A stretch of DNA of 64,000 nt from Temnothorax longispinosus (Eukaryota > Arthropoda > Insecta > Hymenoptera > Formicidae), in assembly GCF_030848805.1 (NCBI RefSeq), contig NC_092361.1, positions 23,953,406 through 24,017,405 on the forward strand. Reading direction: 5' to 3'. Positions 38,101 through 49,127 of this stretch are shown here, one piece after another. The notes beneath the pieces are model-generated. The model was not told where the DNA came from and searched no databases. It saw nothing but the letters and a program-made list of their open reading frames with translations. The stretch's first letter is position 1. Every line of letters begins with the position of its first letter. The translations under genes were made by a program, and so were the position numbers.

Positions 38101-41100
38101 TGCGATCCATTTCTACACAGCGAAAAATAACATTATTTTTCCCAAACTTTTATAATATATAACAATTAAAGTAATAAAATACGCGAAAAAAAGAAATAAA
38201 AAAGTAATCTATTTAAAATATTATTTATATGTTACAACATAATATATTATTTGCAATCACATTGTTCGCGGTTACCTGTAATCGGCCGATAATGTTCACG
38301 CGGTACCTCGAATGAAGCCTTTCCTCCCGATTCATAACTCAAGATATTGGCAACTGCTTCATTCGTTATCTGAAAAAAGAAATATATTATGCAAGACACA
38401 GCAGACACACAAATTGTCAAGTTAATCGATTTAACAAATATTTTTGTTTAAAATCCCGTGTGCACAACGTTAGGCAGCCAACAAAGTGCTGAAGTTTTAT
38501 GGAAATTGAAAAATGGATTGTCATTTGTATTTCTTCACGCTCGTGCGTGTATGAACGATTATTAAAAATTTGACGCGTCAATATTGCTAATAGTAATATT
38601 ATAACGCCGACATCGGTCTAATTAATCTCAATCTTTGCGATACGTGCAACACGCAGCTTATTCCATTTCACGCATTCCACGTTTGTATAGGATATATTTT
38701 ATTTGTAAATGTAAATAGTATAATATAGTAATAGTACATAGCATGCAATATAAAATCGTCCATTCTTCTACATGTTCAACAATTTTAATTTAGCAATTGC
38801 GCTTCGAGTGAAAATATTCTTTAAAAATACATGTACGTGCCATGATGATAACTCTAGCACAATAAAGCAATTTCAGTTAGACGCATTTTATCGTAACACC
38901 ATTTGTTTATAAATAGAGAATGAAGGACTTATTGTGTATTGAGAAAACTTGATATTTCCTCTTTGGCAACTCAATATACAGAAAGTTTCACGCGTAATAT
39001 AACGGTCGAAGTTTGCCGAGGTCTAATCTATATTCGTTTTCCTTGCCTCTTCTTCGCATTAAGCATTCGAGCAAGTTCATGTGCTTTTATATTACTTCAC
39101 AGTGCAATCGATCATGTTGCTTTTATTGTCTGAGGTGGAATCTTTTATTATGATTTTTAAATCGATGAATGGATAATAATTGCGTGATTACAAAGTACTT
39201 AGTAAATATCCGTAATAATAAACTTTGGCTCGAATCAAATGTTATTACTGCTAACAAACACACAATTAAAACGTGATACGATACGAGCATTATGTAACGC
39301 AATATTTGCTTGAAAATGCAAATAAATTTCCGCTCAATTAAATCCACTAAACATGTTTGAATGATACTTGAAAAAGTCAATCGAAACCCGTTTGTTTTAT
39401 AATACAAAGAATCTTGTTTTTATATAATTCTCTACACTATCTCGTTTCTGTTAGTTTCACACTCGCCTGTTTGTTGTCAGATCGGAGAATTATGCTGATC
39501 ATCGCTCTATAAAAAATAACTACGAGAATCTGAACCGCGCTTTTATGTGACCACATTGCAGATACAAAAAAAATCCGGTTAAAAAGTCCACCGATAAAAG
39601 GAACGGTCGCGGGTAGCGGCGTTACGACTTGAACGGGATAGCTCGTACAGCATTTCTCGTTGTTGCATTTCGTTCGTATGCACAATGCGCATTTGTTATT
39701 TCGCGCCGCGGGGCAAAAATCGCGCAAATTGCATTTTCCACCGCGCGGTGTGCCCCGCTTCGCGCGTGTGCGAAAAATCCGTTATTTAATTAACATTATT
39801 TCTCGACTGTCGCTAGCGGATGTGGGAGCCGCTACGAATACCGCCTCCCCACCTGCCAGATAAACCTGTCTCGAGAGTAATTGCCCAAGTCTTGTGTCTG
39901 AATGATGGCCCTGGTGCGAATCGCAATACGGGCGCGTTTATCGAACGCGGTACCTAAGATAATTATCGCACATCGTTAATGTGACACACGAGGTCCCCGG
40001 TACCGTAATATAGGGTAGTTCGGAGTTTTCGTTCGTTCCTTTTAACCCTCTTTGGATACACAAGGAATTGATGTCGCTATAAAATAAAGCGTCATGCACG
40101 TTAGATTAAAACACGTAAGTTCAATTTCATTCTCTCATTTCTGTTTTTAGCTAACATCAATATAAGTATACAGTTCTATATCATTTCGTCATAGAAATTA
40201 TATAATCGAACAGCAAAATAATTTAGATTTAAAAAATTCTCTCGCTCGTGTGACTTCTTTTTTGTAAAAATTATAATGAAAACGCGCAAAAGATACAGCT
40301 TTACCTATTATAAAACGCTGTAATAAAGTTGAGCTAATTAAGCTTTCGTCTTTGTGACACGGTACCTTGATGTTGCTTATTTCTGTCTCCTTCTGCAAGA
40401 GTGGAAAGAAGTCCAAACCTTAACTAACTAGCTAAGAGTGACTCACTTCTAAGTAGAGAATCAAAACTCATTATAAGTTAGCAAATGACGTCACTTGTAG
40501 TACAATTAGAAAGTTCCTAAACCCTCTTAGGTCTCGAAACTCTCTTTTTATCCTTTAATTTATTTTATAATACGATTCACTTGTATTGAATTTTGATTTA
40601 AATTTCTCATATTCTTAATTTAACGCTATTCTTTATATTAAAAAATAATTAATTCTTTAATGATTATTTTTATATATTATTAAATATATCTTTAATTTTA
40701 TTGAAGTTTATTAGTACATATATTGTATATATAAGTACCACATAAATACAATCATATATTAAATATATTTTCGCAATTATCTATAGCTATAAACATTTGA
40801 GTCATTGATCGATTGTCGAATAGTAGCAGAAAAATATAGCAAAATCTAAGATAATTAAGAAATTCATTTTCTTAATTAAGAAAGAGCTTTTTAATTGCGG
40901 AAGGAGCCTACGCGCGCGCGGTATACCGTGGTCTCTTGCAAAAGTAATATTATTTTCACCAAGTTTGTTACGCTAAAATTCTTAAATAAATTATTTCTTC
41001 GAATCAGTTTCTTTTTATAGAAGAAAAGAAATAAAAACGGAAAATAATTAAATCAAAATTGTATGTGTAGAGATTTTGAGATATCTTGTTAATATAAATT

Positions 41101-41853
41101 ATTAAAGAAACTTTTTAATCAAGATAATTACAATACACTCAAGTAAATCGCAATATTTCATTTAATCTAATTGTCATTTTTTAATGACTGCTCGCCGTGC
41201 ATACATAAATAAAGATATCGTTTTAATAGTTTAAAAACATCGCAATTTATTCTCATTTAGAGATACTCCAATATCACATTTATTCTAATCACAATTATCT
41301 TGCCTGTTATCCTTAATTCAATCATTGTTAATTCAAGAATTAACCGAGGACGCAATAAAAGTCATGAAAATTGTAACATATAGTACAATCAAGATGAATA
41401 ATTGTCTTATTTGTTTGTGTGACACGCAAATAAAGATAATGTTAAAATATTGTTCGACAGTAATATGTGGATAGTAATTATCATAACATTTTTCAACTAA
41501 GTACTAATATACAGCTTGATAAGTGTTAGAAAATTATTTGTAAATTCCAATTATATCTCATCTCTTATTAAAAATATTGTTATTCTCTTATTGCTTCAAA
41601 TTATATGGTTTATACATGTTTCATTTTATATATGTTATATCTTAAATTTCAATATTTTAATCAAGTTTCTTCAAGAATTCAAGATATTACACACTTTAAT
41701 CCACAAGCAAATGATATATTCAAGCGATGCATTTACCTGTTGCTGACGGTGATCGTTGCCGATTGCTGCTTTCGCAACGTGAAACGTTGCACCGACGACG
41801 ACGACAATGATGATAACCAGGAGGATCGAGGTTGAAATCGACTTGGAGAACAT
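32188..41853 (-). CDS. CRHBP: Corticotropin-releasing-factor-binding protein (CRF-BP/CRHBP)
   Basis: Seven minus-strand exons: 41737-41853, 38276-38369, 36090-36250, 34399-34612, 33070-33248, 32537-32645 and 32188-32321. They total 1008 bases, 335 residues, close to the 322 of human CRHBP. Exon 1 is a signal peptide (MFSKSISTSILLVIIIVVVV). The body has the family's cysteine-bearing segments: DCMFVTSESGPFSYISP, NVCGIYFLTDPDRVVEIHF, DVPCDHRGLLA, VIDGWELNGEIFPS, PCNVLSVSTT, RRINCTLVAVYP, VIDSICGIDSKP and the closing TAVRLLSSGYYDNSVTVAI. CRF-BP is a secreted glycoprotein that binds CRF-family peptides; in insects the related ligand is diuretic hormone 44, so a role in limiting DH44 signalling is an inference. 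All phases agree. Introns are large and hold two MITE-like elements. Confidence 0.94.
33431..33557. mobile_element. MITE-like palindromic element in CRF-BP intron
   Basis: 127 bases with arms of about 50. AACTTGCTATATTAGCGCTA on the left pairs with TAGCGCTAATAGCAAGTT on the right, and the ends read GGGTGCGTTC and GAACGCAGCC. It has no open frame. Its ends resemble the GGCTGCGTT ends of the element at 29720-29857, though the interiors differ. Confidence 0.75.
37147..37326. mobile_element. long near-perfect inverted repeat (MITE-like) in CRF-BP intron
   Basis: Two arms of about 80 bases, GCATTTTAGTAAATATT outward and GTTTGCATACAACTGTGAC inward, are repeated in reverse complement with only scattered mismatches around a loop of roughly 20 bases. 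The element has no coding capacity and could fold into one long hairpin if transcribed. Confidence 0.8.
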
Positions 41854-43037
41854 CTCTCACTGACGGCGAGCGGCGAGATCAGGAAGAGACGGAAACAGGC
41901 GACTACGCGAGCCGAGTAAGAACTGGAGAGCTTCTCCCTCGCGGCTGGATCGGTTGGATCGGCTGGATCGGCCTCCCTCGCCTTTCGATCGTTGGGGATG
42001 GGGAGAGATCGAAGTGGCGGCACGAGAGATCGTGGGGGTTGCGGGTTGTGGGTTGCGGCGAGCTCGGGTCGAGCGCGGCAGGTGTTCTGATGGCGTCGCG
42101 ACGCACGGCGTCCCTCTTATAGCGGCTAGACCGCACGGTCCGCACCTCGCACAGCCTCCTCGCCACTCTCGCCAGCCTTTTCGTCCTAGCTGCGCGCAAC
42201 CCCCGAGCCCCGAGCCTCATTGTTACGCGCTCCACGACGCTCTTTACACGGTGAATTTGGAGACAGGAATATAATATGCGCTTTGTCCGCTCCAGGAGGA
42301 CAAAAGTATTCCACTCGAGCGTTTTCGTCATTTTTATATATATATAAAATATATATGACATTTTTATATGAAACAACTTTTTAGACAATCGATATTTCAT
42401 TAAAAATTTTACTGCCCCAGGAGAGAATGTCCGTTCTTTACAAATTCGTTAGTAGTATACATAACGGTACTTGAACATTTTTTCTTAAGACCGTCTTCGA
42501 GAGAGAGTTTCAGGAGGAAAATTTTTTCATTCTCTTGATCAGTGTGATAGAAGATTTAATAATACAATTTAAATACAATAATAAGTATGATAAATTAATA
42601 ATCCGAGATGCACAAACTTCTTCTTTCTTTCTCTTTTTTTATTTCAAACCTCAACAAATTTGTATTTGCTGTATCATTGATTATCGAAATTTATGATGCA
42701 TATTTCGATGTATATATAAGCTTTGCGCGTATCGCAAGCGAATGTCAAAGGGACAACAAGAATTATCGACAGATTCTTTTGCAGATGCGAAAATCACTAT
42801 CGCAGCGTTCCGCGTCAACAGCTATATATCGTATCGTTGGGGAGAGAACGGGTTGACATTTTAAATGTTCTTCGTTATTAATGTTTACAACGATGTTCGT
42901 CATCATGCACGCGTGTGTGCATGCAGTATGTGCATGTCAAAGTATGTAGTCAGAGCGCCCGGCAGGAATACAGGATGTGCGCGTCATTCTGTCAGCAAGA
43001 TGGACGTTAAACGATATCGCTCGATTAGCGCACTTTA

Positions 43038-43039
<2 letters not shown>

Positions 43040-43089
<50 letters not shown>
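43040..43089. repeat. TA dinucleotide microsatellite
   Basis: About 50 bases of alternating TA between the CRF-BP promoter and the Osiris gene. Small frames across it are repeat translation. Confidence 0.95.
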
Positions 43090-43092
<3 letters not shown>

Positions 43093-43712
43093 CTCTCTCT
43101 TTTGTCCCGACATTATCTCGTCCGGCTTTAATTTCAAAGTCGTAATCGAGATCGATGATGGTGGCGAAGAGTCGTCGCCCGTGGCTCATGGCAAAGTCCG
43201 TAAGCTTTACAAATGATTTTCCCCGTAACGAAAACACTAAGAAAAGGTGCATTATTACGTTTTCTTTACGCTCGAGCTAGGAGTGTAATTGAATGCGAAC
43301 AAGGTCCGTGACGAAAACCGTTATAATTGTAATGAACGTATAATCACGTGACCGATGAGGACCTAAGGCAAGATCGAAACTAATATTTTAAACAAGTATA
43401 CGCCGCGAATATTATAGCTGTAAATAATCATGCACCGTGAAAATATTATGTCGCGTAAACATTTGCCGCTTTATAGCGATCTTGGTTAAAATAATGTATA
43501 AATGCAATTAATCTTATGTAACATATAACGGACGGCCGCTAGCCGTGCTTGATAGATAAATGTTCAAACCAATCAAAATTCGCATGAAATATACACGTCG
43601 GAAATAAATTCTGTTAAATCAATTTATAGAGTAATAATGTATTATATTATTTTATACAATCACAGAAATAAGCATTGACACAAGACTGATAATCTCTCAT
43701 TTATTAATGGAT

Positions 43713-44108
43713 TTACCCTCTATACGCAAAAATACATAAATTAAACCCTGAAGCAAAGATCAATATCTCAATACAGACTTCGGTTTTTTTATACACGATT
43801 GAACCAAGATAGTCTATAGACGTCAAAATCGATCGCTCTGCTTGACGGTATCTATTTAGATGTAAATGATGGACATTGTGTAAGCATGCTTTCCCATAGA
43901 AGTTAACTACGAAATGCGACGTATCTCCGACGACATTCGTGATGAATAAATAACCGCACAATTTACCGCACCAAATGCGATTGTCACCAAATTGCGGTAG
44001 ATTATAACGTGAATGCCAATGTTTAACATACAATTTATATAACTGCCATCTGCCATTAGAATTATCGTGGCATCTGACGAGAGAATTCGTGCAATCAAAC
44101 GATATCAG
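43713..44108 (-). other. unassigned 131-codon open frame, possible gene relic
   Basis: Uninterrupted minus-strand frame bounded upstream by TAA stops and ending TAA at 43713-43715. It encodes SLVRCHDNSNGRWQLYKLY, then RIWCGKLCGYLFITNVVGDT and HFVVNFYGKACLHNVHHLH. It is rich in Trp, Cys, His and Tyr and has higher GC than its flanks. I see no early ATG, no confident splice acceptor and no family I can name. It could be an exon of an unknown gene, a decayed gene, or chance. Confidence 0.25.
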
Positions 44109-45029
44109 TTATTAATATTATTATCCATGATTGATGCGTCGCGATATTTGTACTTTGAGCGTCGTCCATGTAAATCCGAAAAAGAATTATTATTTTAAAA
44201 CATGCGTATGCGCACGGTACTCGGAGGCACTTTAAGTAGCCGTTTGCGTGCGTGCATTCCTAGGAAAAAAAAAGATCTTTTTCTTTCACAATCAGATGTG
44301 TAGACAACGCTCTTATGACAGACTGTATCCTCGTGCGAGACTCGTATGTCAGAACAAAACAGACCGGACTCTCATGTTTACGATTAAACGATGGTCACGA
44401 GGATGGGAACAAACTGCAAATAATACAGTCTATTTATGGGTCTATCAGTAATACAATTGCCGATTTGCAATTCTACCGCGGCAGATAAATCGACATGTGG
44501 GTGCCGGCGACCTAAAAATCTACAAATTTGTAAATACTTTCAAATATCGATCCTTTGCGCGTGATGATAAATTTATACAATTAATAACAATTATCTATGA
44601 AAATGGAGTTTTATTGAGACTAATATAAAAAAAATTTAGAAGAGAAAAATATTTCACTGGATCAAAGATGTTTTCGAAGTTTGTCGGCGGATAACTCGAG
44701 TACGCCCTTCTGTTATACGCTGTATGATAAATAGCGTAAGACGAAATGAAAATTGTAAACCGCTTTGCATGATCAAACAGCTTACGGTAAAATGTAGGGC
44801 GATGAGTAAAACGTCTCGAAGGAAAAACAGAGCAGCAAATCGCTATACGTGATCATTAATAAAATTCAAGAGCATTGCCATGAATAATTCAACTTCAGGA
44901 AACAATCCCGATTGTGCTGTCTCGTTTTGCCGCTTATATTTATATCGATGAAAGTACAATGCGCGTCGCGTTGGAACTTTCCTAAATGACTTGTACTTGA
45001 AACGTTCCACTAAGAACTAAGGCAAAGAC

Positions 45030-46628
45030 TTAAGGACGCGGAGGTATACCGGAGTATACCGGATAATGTTCTTCCTCAAACACCTGATGACTCCTGTCAT
45101 GCCAAGCGTCCGGGACATGATGGTATAATCCATAATTGACGCCACTGGTGGCTATCTTTTTCAGGCCTTGTATGCTAGACAGTATAAGGGCCATTTTGGC
45201 GAGAATCAGAGCCTTACCGCCCAACACCGCGAGGAATTGAAAACCCATCGGCACTAGGATCGAACCCATCAATAGCAGGCCCATCATCATCAACGGGAAC
45301 ATGTAATTTCTACGACGTTGGCGTTTTCGACCTAAGGGATGCAAATTAATTTTAAGTTTCACAGTTTATGCTGTAATCCACGCATTACGACTCACCTTGA
45401 ACGACATTATTGTCCGAATTTCGCGCGGATGCTTTAGCAGCTGTATTAAATATATGATCGACGTCAATTTTGAAAGCGTGAGTCCGTAGGACGCGTGTCA
45501 TTCGATTCCAAATGATCGCCGACCAGCTGATGTCCTCCTCTTCCGATCCATCGAAATTATCTCTGTCGAGAATCACTGCGCGTGTTTTAATCGCAAATAT
45601 GATTTTACTCGAAGAGTTTGCAACAACATGCGCGATATGCTGATTTAAACGTAATATTATAAATTTTGCGAATGAAGAACAGTCGTACGTATTGATTTAA
45701 TATTTCTTTTTTTACAATCTCTTTAGGATTCGTTTCGCAAAATTAGTTTCGAAAAAAATACGTAAATTTTTACGTGCAATTGCATCCGCAAATTGACATT
45801 ATCAGCTGTAATTACAAAATCATACGCAATATTTCCTTCATGTCGCTCGGCATTGTTGTTCCAAACCCTTATTATTTACGTAATTAATTGTATAAAGTAG
45901 TATTTCTTAATGTATGATATCCATATCTAAAAGTAATTTCGAAAAAGCAAAAGCGTGCCGAAAATACATATAATAGATGCTTTTCTCCCTTCTCTCATAT
46001 TTTCCATTATTATCAAAGATAATTGGAAGTTTTGAGTACAAGACTGAACTTTGAGCACGCGGTAGATAACGCATTCTTCCGCGAAATTCAACGAATTCTA
46101 ATATAACAAATTACAATGTTACTGTAGCAAACTTCGATGCATACTAATTTATTGCAGCAAGCTCCGATGAAATTCCAGCTCCCTTGACAATATCTCCCTG
46201 ATTCGCATACCTTTAGCCTTGAACCTTTATCGGGCAGAATTCTATTTCTGATCTACTTCCCTACTGCGCCTATTTGTTCTCTCTTTCTCTTCCTCTCTTT
46301 AATTAGATAATTATAGATTATAAAAATCAACTTACTTATACTCCGTATTGTTTTCATCGTTTGGACGAAGTCGTATTAAATCGACTCCGTCGTATATCGT
46401 AATAACATCGTCGTCGAGGAGGGTATCTAAGGTGTCAATAGCTCTCTGCTGCACACATTTTCTAAAAATATCCAATAATTCATCCTGGTCGGAGCTATTC
46501 TGGGACAGCGATGGGCAATTCTTGATTATGGACCGTAATCCAGAGTACCATTTTGTTTTATCGTCACAGCCGGCCCTTACGACCGCAGTCAGTGTGAGGG
46601 CAAGGACATGGAAAGCACGAGGGTGCAT
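45030..46628 (-). CDS. Osiris family protein (DUF1676)
   Basis: Three minus-strand exons: 46336-46628, 45396-45562 and 45030-45331, giving 253 residues. Residues 1-20 form a signal peptide (MHPRAFHVLALTLTAVVRAG), followed by a cysteine-bearing region (CDDKTKWYSGLRSIIKNC, then DIFRKCVQQRAIDTL). The middle is typical DUF1676, and a glycine/leucine-rich hydrophobic segment follows a basic stretch: GRKRQRRRNYMFPLMMMG, then GGKALILAKMALILSSIQGL. Osiris proteins are insect-specific, found in the endosomal/secretory system, and tied to cuticle and pore-canal formation. No AQxLAY motif is visible in the C-terminal tail, which ends GIPPRP. I cannot assign an Osiris number; it stands alone here, unlike the large Osiris cluster of insects. 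Confidence 0.88.
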
Positions 46629-49127
46629 CTGTATTTAAACGCATACAAGCCTCTCAGGATCAACGATATCAATGTGGGTTAGTGACGCAGTTCTAGCTAC
46701 ATTTCTTCTCTTTCTCTTTGTTCTTTTTACATGGTGTTCCTGACTAAAAATTAACTTCATTCGTTTTAAACTATACACTTTTTTCGAGCTAAAGAAAAAA
46801 ATTCTGTGAACAATTTCAAATTCCTCTTTTAGCAAAAATGTGAAAATTGGCAGAAGAATACATATATAGTTTGAAGAAAATAAGAGACACTGTTTCATGT
46901 AAATGCTGAACAAATATTTCTAAATTTACTTTAACGAACAAAATTTAAAAAGTTCAGAATCGAGGAAGAAAAGTTAAAAAAAAAGTTTTCCGAAATTGCA
47001 TTACTACCATGAAAAGGTACTTTTGTCTTTAAATTAAAAATATGTATTTAAGATTTTTATTATCTCTTTTGTTTTTCGAAAATAGAGATTATTTGTAAGT
47101 AATATCTGATAAACAAAAAAATGTTATCAACAATATCAACTTCAAAACTGTAATCAAGTTCAAAAATATTCTGAAACAAATACTTAAATTCAAATAAAAT
47201 CCATCAGAAGAAGTATTAATAACATTTACGATGTTTGCACGTGTTCTACTTTCTTCCCCTATTTTCTTATCTTTTATTCCGTCGACAATTTCATCTATGT
47301 CAGTATTACTATTATATATTTTACTTATTTTCTTCTTCGATTTCTTAAATATATGCGCGTAAATTGTTAAATGACAAAATAAAAGTACAGCAACAAAGAT
47401 ATGAACTTCATTTAAAAAAATTGTGTATATAGACCGGAAGTGATGGAAAGCATGTACATTTAATCATTCTGCTATCAAAAATTTATCATAAAAAATTTTC
47501 ATGGCATTTAATTACTTATAATAATGTATTTTGCAAAAATATTACTTTTGAATTGACACAAATATAATTTTAATTTTTCTCTACATTTATTTCTGTAATT
47601 AACAGTATTATTAATTAATCTGCCTAATCATTAATCCTAATCCTGTACCTAATAATGATTAAAAAGAAATTTCTCATACTTATCTTTTATCACATATTAT
47701 TTATTGAATTTTTATATTCTATTAAAAATGTGTGACGTACTCGAGCAAATTAAGAAAAATGGCAGATAAAAAGTTTTCAGAAGAACAATCTGAAAAGGCT
47801 GAGACCGCTCCAAATTCACGTAAATATTCATAGAGAGCTTTACCTGGAAAAATCTGCACTCCTCCGGAGACCTCTTCACGAACGGACACGTCGCGATGCA
47901 CTGCGAAAGACGGTCGTGCGGGTAGTGCATTGCGTACACTTATACGTGCAGAAAATAGACTATGATGCCGTGCAGGTAGTCATTACGAGTCATCGAAGGG
48001 CATCAAGGTAGCGGTCAAAAGGCGGCCGGACTTAACGCTCGACCGACCATTCTCCGCAATCGTTGGCAAAAACTATGTTAGTGCCTACTATATGATCACC
48101 CGGATATTACTATTTTCTTCCCGATGATGGATATAATCAATCGATTTCCGTCGCAGAAAAAGTATTTCAATGATAATTACCCTTGCGAATATATTTACGA
48201 AAGTTTTAGAGAAACTCTGCGAAAAAAGTAGACAATTTAAAAATGATCAATGTCTAAATAAAAAAAGATTGAGCATTTCTATTCATAATTTTTTAGATCA
48301 GTTTGAATTCCGCATTGCTACGTTGGATACACAAAATCCCGAAATCCATAAATTTGAAAAATAAGACAACTGCTCAAAAATATATAAAAAATGCCACACT
48401 GCACACAATGACATATAAATGAAATTTATATTAGATCAATTAAAAGCAGCCAAGTTAAAATTTCCGGTTTAACTGTATATTTTTCATTTGCAACCGTAAT
48501 AGCAAATTATCAATAATATTACATGTTTAAAATTTATGAATATAATTTAGTTAAAATTATAAACTCAATACATATTTAAAGTGGTAAATACCTATAATAT
48601 GTGACATACATATATTGATCACTAAAAAAAATCAAGTCTTAATTCATTTAAATGGAAATTTTCATTATAAATTAAGTTGCTGCTAATGATATCTCGAATA
48701 ATAATCATTTTCATCACGATCAAGATTAAATAATTAATAACTTATTTATCACGATTCTGAGAATGCGATTTATTCGATTAATTCTAAATATTATCTAAAA
48801 TAATGAAAACTAAATACATAACATTAACTTAAACAAAGAATGGAGGCATATAAAATGTTTTAAACTGTTCGATATAAAAAATGCAAGAGCTGATTTCTTG
48901 ATGTTTTAAATAATTTACAAAATGTTAATTAGAGCTAAGCAAAAAACTTCATGTTTAATTTGTATTTGATTTAATTTGTAAAGAAATTTTTAATTAAACA
49001 TCCTAAATACACACAAGTATTCTTTTATTAATTAATATACAAAAATACTCAGTCTTTTAAAAATATTATATATACAAATTGCCAGACAGAGAGAGAAAAA
49101 GAAACTCTGTCATGTGATATGCACATG
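46629..49127. other. spacer between Osiris gene and APC-like gene
   Basis: Mostly AT-rich. 47844-47930 (minus) holds an exon-like frame, listed separately, beside a GC-richer patch at 47870-48070 that could be a promoter. The rest (46920-47700, 48170-49050) shows nothing recognisable; it should include the 3' UTR of the APC-like gene or its further exons. Confidence 0.5.
47844..47930 (-). other. candidate 29-codon first coding exon, cysteine-bearing
   Basis: Begins with ATG (47928-47930) and ends exactly at a GTAAAGC donor in phase 0, reading MHYPHDRLSQCIATCPFVKR and then SPEECRFFQ. It contains three cysteines. Upstream is a GC-richer patch; downstream I could not find a matching second exon. 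I recognise no family. It may be part of a small secreted-peptide gene or an accident. Confidence 0.25.

Larger units (their letters stand above)
41854..45029. other. CRF-BP upstream region and spacer to the Osiris gene
   Basis: 41860-42240 is GC-rich and is the likely CRF-BP promoter/5' UTR; it contains three tandem units like GGTTGGATC at about 41945-41970. Its long open frames on both strands are not credible proteins. A long TA microsatellite lies at 43040-43089. A 131-codon minus-strand open frame lies at 43713-44108 and is listed separately. 44110-45029 shows nothing recognisable beyond the Osiris 3' flank. Confidence 0.5.
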
